Source: Nostoc sp. PCC 7107 (GTDB lineage: Bacteria; Cyanobacteriota; Cyanobacteriia; Cyanobacteriales; Nostocaceae). Taken from it: 64,000 bases of DNA. The stretch is taken from contig NC_019676.1 in NCBI RefSeq assembly GCF_000316625.1, positions 5,474,501-5,538,500 of the forward strand, written 5' to 3'. Numbering within the stretch: the stretch's first letter is position 1; the number at the start of each line of letters is the position of its first letter. A model generated the notes under the pieces. It saw only the letters and a list, made by a program, of their open reading frames with translations, was not told where the DNA came from and ran no database searches. This document shows, piece after piece, positions 35,433 through 45,945 of this stretch. A program made the position numbers and the translations under genes.

Positions 35433-37874
35433 TTATTTTATCTGTGCAGCACAGGTTATAAATGTTTTTACCTGGGCTGATTGAGCAGCAATTAACTCAA
35501 TTTTGCCTTGGGTGTTACGTCGCCAACCAGTTGCTTGAACAAATGTTTCTGGAGATTTTGGTATTTGGGCTTGTGTTGGTTGTGCTTTATGGAATGCAGA
35601 TATATCACGGATATCAGACCAAGTGCGATCGCTCCTAATTTCCTGTGTGGGATTTTGGGGTACACCACCCCTTCCTGTGGCGACAAAACTACTACCACTT
35701 GTATCTGCACAACCAGCAGCGATTTTTTGGGATGAATCGGTAACATTTGCTGGCAGTTCGACTAAACCGGAATTGGGGTCAACACCAACTGTATTAACTT
35801 GAACCGTACCACTTAGCCCAAATTGAGAACTAGCGGTAATATCACTTTCTGGTGTCAGTTGCTGACGAAATTCTAATCCTAAAATACTCTGAGCCTGAAT
35901 GTTAATATTGCCACCTTTGCCTTGAAAGGCATTGGCAATGATATCACTGTTTTCCCAACCAAAAATGATTGGTGAATTAATGGTAATATTACCTCCATTA
36001 CCATTACCGCCTGCTGTTGCAGCGATCGCGCTTTTGTCGCGCAGAAGCAATAACTTCCCAACTTGTAAGTTGATATTACCTCCATTACCTGATTCTGTTT
36101 GTGCCTGAATACTGCCTTGACGGTCTAATCGGATGGTATTGGCTGTGATGTTGAGACTGCCACCATTGCCACTACCTTGACTAGTGACACTGACTGTTCC
36201 GCCATGTGTCACCGTCAGGTTTGGCGTGGTAATACTCACATTACCAGCATTTGCCGTGAGTATATCTGGCAGACCAAATCTCTGCCGCAGTTGTGGAATT
36301 AGTCGAGTGGTAGATGAGTTGATACTGCTGTTATTGTTCCGACTGCGACCACTGATTTGGATCGATTCCGTGGCGTTAATGCTTATATTTCCCCCATTAC
36401 CTGCAAAAAATGTGGTTGCCGCAACTGCTCCCCCATCCAGAATTTGCAATTTGGCGGTATCTAGGGTCAAAGTTTTGGCGTTTCCGGTTGCAAATGTAGT
36501 TGAGCTAATGTTGCTATATGTCCCGCCGGGGCTTTGTCCCATCACAGTGGTGTGATTAGTGCGAATTGCTACTTTACCACTGGAGCCACTACCAAATGTA
36601 GCTGAAATCAGTGCGGCACCATTTGACACCAGTAAACTATTGGCATTGACGGAGATATCGCCAGCGTTTCCAGAACCATAAACAGAAGTAGAAAGGGTAC
36701 TAACGCTATTTGGATTGATTGGTGAAAAGCCAGACAGTTCAATTGTTGTGGCATCAACGTTGATATTGCCACTGGGAGCCACTCCAACTGAATTGCTATT
36801 CAACCCCGCTCCCTGCTGGAGGGTCAGACGGGGAGTAATTACACTGATGTTCCCACCAGATGCAATACCTACAGCTTCAGTACGTACCCCACTCCGAATT
36901 GTGCTATCAGATGTTGTACCAATCAAATCAATCGCCTCTGTAGCTTGAAGGCGAATGTCGCCGCCGGGGAGATTGCCGAAATTTCGCGCCTGCACCAGAG
37001 AGCCATCGGTGAATTGAATTTGCCTACCTTGAATTTGAACTGAACCTGCATTCACCCCGCTTATATCTAATAGCGATCGCTCTTGAAGCTGAATATCATC
37101 AAAATTTTGCCCATTTTCATATCCCAAAGTATAGCCTTGTGCAGTTGGGATCAAACTAACCAACCCTGCACCACTCACACTGCCTAATTCTATTTGCCCT
37201 TGCTTGGCGGTTAAAGTTGCCCCATTCAGATTCAGATTGCCACCCACCAAAGCTAGGGTTTTTCCCGGCTGTACCCGCAATTCTGTCGCACTGGGATTTT
37301 GAGTGACAAGAGGCAGTCCACCAGGATTACTCAAGGAGTGTCCTGTGCCTTCAACAGCTATCGGTGCAGGATTGTTGCCCATTTGCAAACCAATAGGAAC
37401 ATTAATACTTAATAACGGGTTAGCTTGGGGATTAATAGCGCTAAATTCAGTACCATCACTAAATTTAATGCTCTGGGCAGTTGTCCCAATAAAGGAGCCG
37501 CCAATATTAAGTTGGGCATTTGCACCGAAAATTATCCCACTGGGATTAAGCAAAAATAAATTAGCGCTGCCATTGGCTTTAATTAAACCATCAATGTTGG
37601 AAACACTACCGCCAGTCACTCGACTAAAAATATTTTGAATATCTATAGCATTATCAAATGATGCCGATCCGCCTGTAGGAATAGAGAATTGGCTAAAGCT
37701 ATGAAATAAATTATTGCCAACACGATTACCGTTGGTGATGGTGTAATTACTGTTACCACTAACAGCAGTGTTGAGAGTGTTGTCAGGTATTACTTGCGCG
37801 TGAACACTACTGTTGTACATTGCAGATATGCAGATTGCACTAAGAAAGCCAAACCCAATAAAAGTTACTTTCAT
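35433..37874 (-). CDS. TpsA exoprotein, copy 8 (last of the array)
   Basis: An 813-residue two-partner-secretion exoprotein. The signal peptide ends ...NSSVHA/QV. The N-terminal TPS (haemagglutination activity) domain includes LFHSFSQFSIPTGGSASF, IQNIFSRVTGG and LFLLNPSGIIFG. The middle is a beta-helix of N- and G-rich repeats. The conserved tail has SSFVATGRGGVPQNPTQEI, DRTWSDIRDISAF and a C-terminal ITCAAQIK. Only two cysteines remain in the mature protein, both in the tail. I start at MKVTFIG (37874) rather than 42 bases upstream because this gives the same 64-bp gap to the preceding gene as in other copies. It is the copy farthest from tpsB. Confidence 0.88.
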   Translation of the reverse strand: MKVTFIGFGFLSAICISAMYNSSVHAQVIPDNTLNTAVSGNSNYTITNGNRVGNNLFHSFSQFSIPTGGSASFDNAIDIQNIFSRVTGGSVSNIDGLIKANGSANLFLLNPSGIIFGANAQLNIGGSFIGTTAQSIKFSDGTEFSAINPQANPLLSINVPIGLQMGNNPAPIAVEGTGHSLSNPGGLPLVTQNPSATELRVQPGKTLALVGGNLNLNGATLTAKQGQIELGSVSGAGLVSLIPTAQGYTLGYENGQNFDDIQLQERSLLDISGVNAGSVQIQGRQIQFTDGSLVQARNFGNLPGGDIRLQATEAIDLIGTTSDSTIRSGVRTEAVGIASGGNISVITPRLTLQQGAGLNSNSVGVAPSGNINVDATTIELSGFSPINPNSVSTLSTSVYGSGNAGDISVNANSLLVSNGAALISATFGSGSSGKVAIRTNHTTVMGQSPGGTYSNISSTTFATGNAKTLTLDTAKLQILDGGAVAATTFFAGNGGNISINATESIQISGRSRNNNSSINSSTTRLIPQLRQRFGLPDILTANAGNVSITTPNLTVTHGGTVSVTSQGSGNGGSLNITANTIRLDRQGSIQAQTESGNGGNINLQVGKLLLLRDKSAIAATAGGNGNGGNITINSPIIFGWENSDIIANAFQGKGGNINIQAQSILGLEFRQQLTPESDITASSQFGLSGTVQVNTVGVDPNSGLVELPANVTDSSQKIAAGCADTSGSSFVATGRGGVPQNPTQEIRSDRTWSDIRDISAFHKAQPTQAQIPKSPETFVQATGWRRNTQGKIELIAAQSAQVKTFITCAAQIK

Positions 37875-37938
37875 TAACCCAGGTTTTATTTTTTCTTCCG
37901 TATTTATTGTTCCCAATTTAGTATTTTTTTAACATCGA

Positions 37939-40578
37939 TTAATTTTTGGGAACAGCCGCACAGGTTAATGCTGTTTGTACATGAGAAGGAGATTGATTGG
38001 CAATTAACTCAATTTTGCCGTTGGCGTTACGATGCCAAGAAGTGGCTTGAATGAGAACCTCTGGAGATGGTGGTATTTGGGCTTGGACTGATTTTGTTTT
38101 ATGGAATGCAGAGATATCGCGGATGTCTGACCAAGTGCGATCGCTCCTAATTTCCTCGGTGGGATTTTCTGGCACACCACCCCTTCCTGTGGCGACAAAA
38201 CTACTACCAGTCTCGTTAGCGCAACCACTAGCAATTTGTTGGGATGGGTCTGTGAGATTCTTAGGTAATTCAACTAAACCAGAATTAGGATCAACACCAA
38301 TATTATTAATTTGCACAGTGCCATTGACATTGAATTGAGAACTAGCGGTAATGTCATTTGTCAAAACTTCTCTAGGATTGAGAAGATTGCCATACTTTAA
38401 GCCAATGATTCCCTGAGTTGTGATGTGAATATTACCACCTCTTCCTTGGACTGCATTGGCAATAATGTCACTGTTTTCTAAACCGACAATGTTGGGGGCG
38501 TTAATCGTAATATTACCTCCATTGCCACCGGCTTCTGCACTGATAAAACTGCCATGACGCATCAATAAGACATCACGCACTTGCAGGTCAATATTACCTC
38601 CTTCGCCTGCATTGGCTTCAGAACGAAGCTTACCAGCTTGATCCAACTTCAGATAATTAGCCTGAATGACCATATTACCAGCATTTCCTGTACCTTTGCC
38701 GCTAACTACAATTTCGCCGTGATCGCTCAGACTCAAATTCTCCGTGGTCAGATGTACTGAACCCGCAGTACCAGGGCCTGTGGAAGAGGCATACAACCCA
38801 CTGGGGCCAGTCGCATCCAGCGAGTAAAGTAGTTGGCCATTTGGTGCTTGACTGACACCTGCAATATTAACAGAATTGGCTTGAATAGAAATATTTCCGG
38901 CTGTACCGTAGGTTTCAGTTGAGGTAGAAATTCGTCCTCCGTCAAGTAAGTTGAGTTGACCAACATTAAAAGTAATGTTGCCACCTTGTCCCTGACCTAG
39001 ACTAATCAGTTTTTCAGTAGCAAAATCATAGTTACCATTTGTTGAGGCAAAAAATCGGCTGGCCACGCCAGTTGAAGAACTACCAGCCACCGTTACTTCG
39101 TCAGCATTCACAATAATGTCACCCGATGTACCTTCACCATAAGTACCAGTCCGAATACCAGGGCCATTCAAGACCTCTAATTTTCCGACATTGAGAATTA
39201 TATCTCCACCTCTGCCTGTGGCATTTTCACGGATACTGGTACTCATCCCTGTCAAAAATGCGGGTTCATTTGTTGCAGTTTCACCTGTCACACTTAAGTT
39301 CTTGGCTATGACTATAATATTCCCACCATCACCAGTTCCTCTGGCGGTAGAGCGCAATTCAGCCCCGTCCCGAATGTTGACTTGTGTAGCATCAATTTTG
39401 ACATTACCACCCCGACCTTGAGAATTATTCATGGTGTTGGATGCCAGGGTACTTACACTAAATCGCTGTTTTGTCGGTGTATAGATTGCTTCCCCAATCA
39501 CATTGACAGTTGTACTTTTGACTGTAATATTGCCGGAATCGCCAATTCCATAGGCACGGGTGTTAATTTGTGCGCCATTTAAAACATTGAGCAGGGGTGT
39601 TTCAATGGTAACGTCACCACCTCTTCCTCTAGCAGTTGGTTGGGAGTAAGCTGCAATTGCAGTGTTAGAAAGGGCTGGCTGACCAATTAGTTCCAGAGAT
39701 TCGGAAGCTTTGACGAGAATACCTTGTCCTGAACCTGTGCCTAATGTGTGGGAAGTAATAGTTGAAGAGCCAGACAGGGTAATTTTCTGCCCTTGGAGTG
39801 CGATCGCACCACCTTGGTTTCCACTTGTATCGACCTTGGCTGCATTACTAAAGTTGATATTTTGGAACTGAGTTACACCATTGAAATCTAAGCTGAATCC
39901 AGCAGTATTTACCGACAGTCCCACCAGATTATTTGCGGCAACACTCCCTAATTCAACTTTTCCATCGGTAGCAGTAATTGTACTTTGATCAAAAGTTAAG
40001 TTATTTCCCACCAGTGCAAATGTATTTCTCGCTGGAATCGCTAATTTCGCCCCATAAACGTTAATTGCACCGGAATTACTACCCATTTGCAAGCCAATTG
40101 GCACACTCATAGTCAATAATGTTGTGGCACTTGTATCAACAGCACCAAACTCTCTGCCATCAGCAAATTTGATGCTATTTGCAGTTGTACCGATAAAAGA
40201 ACCACCCACATTTAAGCGAGCATTAGCTCCAAATATAATCCCCGCCGGGTTGAGTAAAAACAGATTCACACCGCTATTAGTTGTGATGGAACCGTTAATA
40301 TAAGAAACATCACCACCCGTCACACGACTAAAAATGTTTTGGATGCCAGAAGTACTACTGAAGGCAACAGAACCATTGCTAGGTATATAAAATTGACTAA
40401 AGCTATGAAATAAATTATTGCCAACAACAGTACCACCAGTGATTGTGTAACTATTACTTCCAGATACAGCAGTGTTGAGAGTGCCATCAGGTATGACTTG
40501 CGCTTGGATACGGCTGTTACCAAGAGCCAATATGTAGATTGCACCAATTAAGCTGAAGTGGGCAAAAGTTATTTTCAT
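37939..40578 (-). CDS. TpsA exoprotein, copy 7
   Basis: An 879-residue paralogue that begins MKITFAHFSLIGAIYILALG and is cleaved near QAQVIPD. The TPS domain is intact (VVGNNLFHSFSQFYIPSNGS, NIFSRVTGGDVSYINGSI). The conserved ALVG block reads RNTFALVGNNLTF instead of the usual GKTLALVGGNL, and the beta-helix region is distinct, so this is one of the more diverged copies. The tail keeps ATGRGGVPENPTEEIRSDRT and the terminal cysteine (LTCAAVPKN). I chose the ATG at 40578 over the TTG in front of it. Confidence 0.88.
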   Translation of the reverse strand: MKITFAHFSLIGAIYILALGNSRIQAQVIPDGTLNTAVSGSNSYTITGGTVVGNNLFHSFSQFYIPSNGSVAFSSTSGIQNIFSRVTGGDVSYINGSITTNSGVNLFLLNPAGIIFGANARLNVGGSFIGTTANSIKFADGREFGAVDTSATTLLTMSVPIGLQMGSNSGAINVYGAKLAIPARNTFALVGNNLTFDQSTITATDGKVELGSVAANNLVGLSVNTAGFSLDFNGVTQFQNINFSNAAKVDTSGNQGGAIALQGQKITLSGSSTITSHTLGTGSGQGILVKASESLELIGQPALSNTAIAAYSQPTARGRGGDVTIETPLLNVLNGAQINTRAYGIGDSGNITVKSTTVNVIGEAIYTPTKQRFSVSTLASNTMNNSQGRGGNVKIDATQVNIRDGAELRSTARGTGDGGNIIVIAKNLSVTGETATNEPAFLTGMSTSIRENATGRGGDIILNVGKLEVLNGPGIRTGTYGEGTSGDIIVNADEVTVAGSSSTGVASRFFASTNGNYDFATEKLISLGQGQGGNITFNVGQLNLLDGGRISTSTETYGTAGNISIQANSVNIAGVSQAPNGQLLYSLDATGPSGLYASSTGPGTAGSVHLTTENLSLSDHGEIVVSGKGTGNAGNMVIQANYLKLDQAGKLRSEANAGEGGNIDLQVRDVLLMRHGSFISAEAGGNGGNITINAPNIVGLENSDIIANAVQGRGGNIHITTQGIIGLKYGNLLNPREVLTNDITASSQFNVNGTVQINNIGVDPNSGLVELPKNLTDPSQQIASGCANETGSSFVATGRGGVPENPTEEIRSDRTWSDIRDISAFHKTKSVQAQIPPSPEVLIQATSWHRNANGKIELIANQSPSHVQTALTCAAVPKN

Positions 40579-40670
40579 CAACCAAACTTTTAATTATCTA
40601 GTTTGTGTCTAGTTTTCCCAAAGTAAATTTTGCTATTGGGGTAGCTATGTAATGTTTTGATGAATTCTTT

Positions 40671-43349
40671 TCAGCTTTGATTAACAGCAGCACAAGTTAA
40701 TGATGGTGGTAAATTCACAGAAGATTTATCGGCAATTAATTCAATTTTGCCTTGGGCGTTGCGATGCCAAGAAGTAGCTTGGACAAGTATTTCTGGGGAT
40801 TTTGGTATTTGGGCTTTTACTGGTTTTGTTGTTTGGAATGCAGAGATATCGCGGATATCAGACCAGGTGCGATCGCTCCTAATTTCCTGTGTGGGATTTT
40901 GCGGTATGCCACCACGTCCTGTAGCAACAAAACTACTGTTATTATTCGCTGAACAATCTGTAGCAATTTTTTGAGATGAATCAGTTACATTTGCTGGTAG
41001 TTCGATTAAACCCGAATTGGGATCAATACCAACATTGTTAATTGCAACTGTGCCATTCACGCCAAATTGTGAACTAGCAGTAATATCACTTTTGAGAGTG
41101 AGTTGATTGCGGAATTTTAATCCATAAATACCTTGAGTGGCAATCTGAATATTACCACCACTTCCCAAAACAGCATTCGCGGAAATGTCGCTGTTTTCGT
41201 TTGATACACCCACAATAAACCCGGCATTAATATTAATATTGCCCCCTGTGGAAGCGCCAAGGGCATTGGTAACGATTTTACTGCCATGACGTAATAGCAA
41301 TACCTCATTCACATCAAGGCTAATGTTTCCTTGACTACCGCCATTTACCTCAGAACGCAGATTTGCGCCATTTTTGAGAAAAATATTCTTGGCACTAATA
41401 TTTAGGTTGCCAGCATCGCCGCTACCTGTATTACTAACAGTGATTTCTGCGTCATCTCTGACTTGTACAATGTCTGATTGAATATTGACAGAACCCGCAG
41501 CAAAACTACTAGCAGAAGAAGCAGCGATCGCACTTGGTAAGTAATTACTATTTACCAAATTTTGGGAAATACCTTGGACATCAATATTTTTAACTCGCAA
41601 GTTAACACTACCCGCACTTCCCTGACCGAGGCTAGAGGAAGTAATCTGCCCCCCGTTGAATACATGCAGGCTATCTGCTGTCAAATTAATCAACCCACCT
41701 TGACCAGCAGCATCCTCACCTAACGCAACGGTGATACCACTAACTGTGTTGCTAAAACTATCGATCACAGGGTCGCTGACTTCTACAGCTTTGGCATCAA
41801 TATCTATATTTCCAGCTATACCACTGCCTGCTACAGCACTAGAAATAGTCCCACCCTGTGACAGTGACAAATTTCCAGTCTCAATTATGATATTACCCGC
41901 TTGACCAGCTGCATAAGGTTGAATTGAACTAATGACAGCACCTATCAATCCAGCAGGTGTGACTCCAGAAATTTCCAGACTCTCAGCCGCCCGAATTGCA
42001 ATGTCTCCCGACTTTCCTGTAGTCACAGACTCTGAAAAACCAGGAATATAAAACCCCAGCAAATTGCTGCTAATGCGACTCCCATCTAGCAAACGTACCC
42101 GTTGAGCAACAACACTGATCTTTCCACTCTCATTCATGCTGCCATTACTGATTAAAGTAGTAATGGCACTAGGACGAAAGAAATTAACTGGAAATGGGTT
42201 GTACCCACTAACTTCTACATCTGCGGCTTTTATAGTGATATCTCCCGTTCTGGAGTTATTACTTAAGACAAGTTTAAAATTTTTGAAGTCGAAGGCAGCG
42301 TTAACTGTAGACTGAATCCAGCCTGCATTTGCTATGTGTAAACGTTGCGTCTCGACTGTAATATCTCCGGCTCGACCCTGATTCCCAACTACGCTAGTGA
42401 ATAAACCAGGAGTAGGATATTGAGATGCGGCAGATACCCCTAACAGATCAACAAATTCTGTCGTTTTGATGTTAATACCTTGCCCTTGTCCCAAAGTACC
42501 AGTATTGGAAGAAATTCCCGAACCATCTTGAAGTGTCAAACCTCGTCCCCGAATGTTGATTGCTCCGCCATTTATCCCATTAGTATCAATGATGGAAGAT
42601 TGTCTCAGGAAAATATTTCCCCAATCCGCAGCAACAGGACTAGTTAATTGCAATTGAGCTTGATTATTCAAACCAACTTCAGCATTCCGTAATGCCCATA
42701 GCTCAATTCTGCCATCTCGATTAGTCAGACTAGTCTGATTGATATCGATTTCACTCCCCACCAAAGCCACTGTTTTAGCTTTAAACATTTGTGAAGGGCG
42801 ATCAACGAAGTTAGATGCTGGGGTTCCTTGGGTGCGAATTGCTCCCGCATTCATTCCCAGTTGCAAACCAACTGGTACACTCATGGTTAACAATGGAGAT
42901 GTTGTTGTATCGGTACTAAAAATTATCCCATCAGCAAACTTAATACTATTGGCAGTTGTGCCGACAAACGAACCACCAATATTTAACCGAGCGTTGACAC
43001 CAAAAATTATTCCCGCTGGGTTGAGTAAAAATAAATTGGCACTACCATTGGTTTGAATTAAACCATCAATGTTAGAAACATAACCGCCAGTCACACGACT
43101 AAAAATATTTTGGATATCTGCGGCATTATTGAAGACTGCCGAGCCATTGCTAGGAACAGAGAATTGGCTGAAGCTATGAAATAAATTATTACCGACACGA
43201 GAGCCATTGGTGATGGTGTAATTACTGTTACCACCGACAGAGGTGTTGAGAGTGTTATCAGGAATCACTTGTGCTTGAACACCATTGTTGTAAATAGTAC
43301 ATATCAGAATTGCACCTATGAAGCCAAACCCAACAAAAGTTAATTTCAT
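40671..43349 (-). CDS. TpsA exoprotein, copy 6 (longest)
   Basis: An 892-residue paralogue, the longest of the eight. The signal peptide includes FIGAILICTIYNNGVQA. The TPS domain is complete (NLFHSFSQFSVPSNGSAVF, NLFLLNPAGIIFGVN). The beta-helix carries extra coils, among them ITIKAADVEVSGYNPFPVNF and a phenylalanine-rich segment not seen in other copies. The cysteine in the tail follows IATD (DCSANNNSS) where most copies have SGC. It ends LTCAAVNQS. The gap to copy 7 is 92 bp, the widest inside the array. Confidence 0.88.
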   Translation of the reverse strand: MKLTFVGFGFIGAILICTIYNNGVQAQVIPDNTLNTSVGGNSNYTITNGSRVGNNLFHSFSQFSVPSNGSAVFNNAADIQNIFSRVTGGYVSNIDGLIQTNGSANLFLLNPAGIIFGVNARLNIGGSFVGTTANSIKFADGIIFSTDTTTSPLLTMSVPVGLQLGMNAGAIRTQGTPASNFVDRPSQMFKAKTVALVGSEIDINQTSLTNRDGRIELWALRNAEVGLNNQAQLQLTSPVAADWGNIFLRQSSIIDTNGINGGAINIRGRGLTLQDGSGISSNTGTLGQGQGINIKTTEFVDLLGVSAASQYPTPGLFTSVVGNQGRAGDITVETQRLHIANAGWIQSTVNAAFDFKNFKLVLSNNSRTGDITIKAADVEVSGYNPFPVNFFRPSAITTLISNGSMNESGKISVVAQRVRLLDGSRISSNLLGFYIPGFSESVTTGKSGDIAIRAAESLEISGVTPAGLIGAVISSIQPYAAGQAGNIIIETGNLSLSQGGTISSAVAGSGIAGNIDIDAKAVEVSDPVIDSFSNTVSGITVALGEDAAGQGGLINLTADSLHVFNGGQITSSSLGQGSAGSVNLRVKNIDVQGISQNLVNSNYLPSAIAASSASSFAAGSVNIQSDIVQVRDDAEITVSNTGSGDAGNLNISAKNIFLKNGANLRSEVNGGSQGNISLDVNEVLLLRHGSKIVTNALGASTGGNININAGFIVGVSNENSDISANAVLGSGGNIQIATQGIYGLKFRNQLTLKSDITASSQFGVNGTVAINNVGIDPNSGLIELPANVTDSSQKIATDCSANNNSSFVATGRGGIPQNPTQEIRSDRTWSDIRDISAFQTTKPVKAQIPKSPEILVQATSWHRNAQGKIELIADKSSVNLPPSLTCAAVNQS

Positions 43350-43419
43350 CAACCCATCTCTATTGTTCTACTCCGCATTTATTTTTCCCATATCAGTAAA
43401 ATTAGTAACATTTGATAAA

Positions 43420-45879
43420 TTATATTGAACTTTTAGGAATAGCAGCACAGGTTAATGATGGTTGCATAGATGTAGGAGACTGGGCTGCAACCAGTTCAAT
43501 TTTGCCTTGGGCATTACGTCGCCAAGATGTAGCTTGGACAAGTGTTTCTGGGGATTTTGGTATTTGGGCTTGTGCTGGTTTTGTGGTGTGGAATGCAGAG
43601 ATATCGCGGATATCAGACCAAGTGCGATCGCTCTTAATATCCTGTGTGGGATTTTGCGGTATTCCTCCTCTACCTGTAGCCACAAAACTACTACCAGTAT
43701 TAGCATTACAACCACTAGCAATCTTTTGTGATGAATCAGTAAAGTTTCCCGATAATTCTACTAAACCAGAATTGGGGTCAACACCAATGTTGTTAATTTC
43801 CACTGTACCATTCACCCCAAACTCGGAACTGGCGGTGATATCGTTTTCTGGTGTCAGTTCCGAACGGTATTCTAAACCAATAATTCCCTGAGTGGTGATG
43901 TTAATATTACCGCCTTTACCTCCAACAGCATTAGCCGTGATATCGCTGTTTTCTAAGCCGACAATAGTGGGTGAATTAATGGTAATATTTCCCCCATTAC
44001 CTGTACTGCCTGCGGTGGTTGTAATTTTACTGCGATCGCGCATTAACAGCAAACTTCCCACTTTTAAGTCTATATTTCCACCATTACCAGATTCGGTCTG
44101 TGCTTGAATCAACGCCTGATTTTTTAATTGGATAATATCTGCGACAATGTTAAGGTTGCCGGCATTACCAGTACCTTCACTCGTTACAGTCACAGTAGCA
44201 CCATCCGTCAGTATCAGATTTGGTGTTTTAATGCTAAGACTACCAGCATTTGCCGTCAGCATATCTGGAAAGCCAAATGATTGACGTAACTGTGCATTAA
44301 GACGCGTTGCAGAAGAATTAATTGCACTGTTATTGTTATTGTTACGACTACTAATTGCGATCGCTTCACTGGCATTGATAATTACATTTCCCCCATTACC
44401 AGCAAACAATGTAGATGAACCAATTCTTCCCCCATCTAAAATTTGTAATTTGCCAGTATCAAGTATCAAATCTTTGTTATCTCCGAACGCGAATGTAGCT
44501 AAAGTAATCGCACTGTCAAATCCTGAAGGGCTGTTTCCAATAACTGTGGTGTTTTGATTGCGAATTGAAACTTTACCACTACTTCCACTGCCAAACGTAA
44601 CCGAAGAAAGGGAAGCTCCACCAGATATTAGTAAATTATCACCACTAACGAATACATCACCAGCACTACCAGAAGCAAAACTCAACGTACTAATGCCAGT
44701 AACTCTATTCGGGTTTATTTGCGAAAAACCAGATATTTCAATTATTTTTGCGTCAATTTCAATATTACCACTAGGAGCAATTCCCAAAGTTAGATTATTT
44801 AAACCAGATCCTTCTTGGAGGTTAAATTTTCGCGTAAAAATACCAATATTTCCCCCTGCTCCAATTCCATAAGTTTCGCTACGAACTCCACTCAACACAT
44901 TTCCATCGTTACTTGTGCCTATTAAATCAATTCCTGTTGATGCTTGAAGGCTAATTTCTCCACCAGGAAGATAGCCATAATTTTGTGCAAGTATCAATGA
45001 ACCATCTGTTAAACTGATATTTTTGGCTTGTAAACGAACAGAACCTGAATTTACACCACTTACATTTATTAGTGACTTTTCTGCTAATTGAATATCACCA
45101 AAAATTTGTCCATTCTCATAACCCAAAGCATAACCTTGTGCATTTGGGATTAAATCAACTTGCCCAGTTCCATTTGTACTACCTAATTCTACCCGTCCTT
45201 CTGGTGCAGTCAATATAAATCCATCTATCTGTAAATTACCACCTACCAATGCTAAGGTTTTCCCTGGTTTCACCTGTAGTTCTGTCGAGTTGGGTGTGGG
45301 AACGATAACAGAACCGCTATTTGTGTATCCTCTTCCTTGAGCTTTGATAGCAGCAGAATTACTACCCATTTGCAAGCCCACTGGTGCGCTCATTGTCAGC
45401 AAAGGTTTATCCACACCTTGCAAAGTACTAAATTCTGTCCCATCGGCAAACTTGATACTGTTAGCAGTTGTGGCTATAAAAGAACCACCAATATTTAAGC
45501 GGGCATTTTGACCAAAAATAACCCCTGCCGGGTTGAGTAAGAATAAGTTGGCACTACCCTTAGCACTGATATCACCATCAATGTTGGAAATATTACCACC
45601 AGTCACCCGACTAAAAATATTTTGGATATCAGTGGCATTGTCAAATGAAGCAGAACCGCCACTAGGTACAGAGAATTGACTGAAACTATGAAATAAATTA
45701 TTCCCAACACGAGTGCCATTGTTGATAGTGTAACTATTGCTGCCACTCATAGAAGTAGTGGAAGTAACAGAAGTATTGAGGGTATTATCGGGAGTTACTT
45801 GTGCGTGAACACTATTGTTGTAAACAACAGATAACCAGATTACACTCAGCACACCAAACCCGACAAAAGTTAATTTCAT
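43420..45879 (-). CDS. TpsA exoprotein, copy 5
   Basis: An 819-residue paralogue starting MKLTFVGFGVLSVIWLSVVY with cleavage near VHAQVTPD. Just after the mature N-terminus it has an extra TSTTSMSG stretch not found in the other copies. The TPS domain, the KTLALVGGNLQI block and the tail (ATGRGGIPQNPTQDIKSDRT) are intact, and it ends LTCAAIPKSSI. The domain plan matches copies 3 and 8 closely (ELQVKPGKTLALVGG, GYALGYENGQIFGDIQL), so these form one subfamily within the array. Confidence 0.88.
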   Translation of the reverse strand: MKLTFVGFGVLSVIWLSVVYNNSVHAQVTPDNTLNTSVTSTTSMSGSNSYTINNGTRVGNNLFHSFSQFSVPSGGSASFDNATDIQNIFSRVTGGNISNIDGDISAKGSANLFLLNPAGVIFGQNARLNIGGSFIATTANSIKFADGTEFSTLQGVDKPLLTMSAPVGLQMGSNSAAIKAQGRGYTNSGSVIVPTPNSTELQVKPGKTLALVGGNLQIDGFILTAPEGRVELGSTNGTGQVDLIPNAQGYALGYENGQIFGDIQLAEKSLINVSGVNSGSVRLQAKNISLTDGSLILAQNYGYLPGGEISLQASTGIDLIGTSNDGNVLSGVRSETYGIGAGGNIGIFTRKFNLQEGSGLNNLTLGIAPSGNIEIDAKIIEISGFSQINPNRVTGISTLSFASGSAGDVFVSGDNLLISGGASLSSVTFGSGSSGKVSIRNQNTTVIGNSPSGFDSAITLATFAFGDNKDLILDTGKLQILDGGRIGSSTLFAGNGGNVIINASEAIAISSRNNNNNSAINSSATRLNAQLRQSFGFPDMLTANAGSLSIKTPNLILTDGATVTVTSEGTGNAGNLNIVADIIQLKNQALIQAQTESGNGGNIDLKVGSLLLMRDRSKITTTAGSTGNGGNITINSPTIVGLENSDITANAVGGKGGNINITTQGIIGLEYRSELTPENDITASSEFGVNGTVEINNIGVDPNSGLVELSGNFTDSSQKIASGCNANTGSSFVATGRGGIPQNPTQDIKSDRTWSDIRDISAFHTTKPAQAQIPKSPETLVQATSWRRNAQGKIELVAAQSPTSMQPSLTCAAIPKSSI

Positions 45880-45945
45880 GAATCCAGTTCTTTTTTCTTC
45901 TTCTGCAATTTATTGTTCCCGTTTTGGTAAGTTTTGTAACACTAA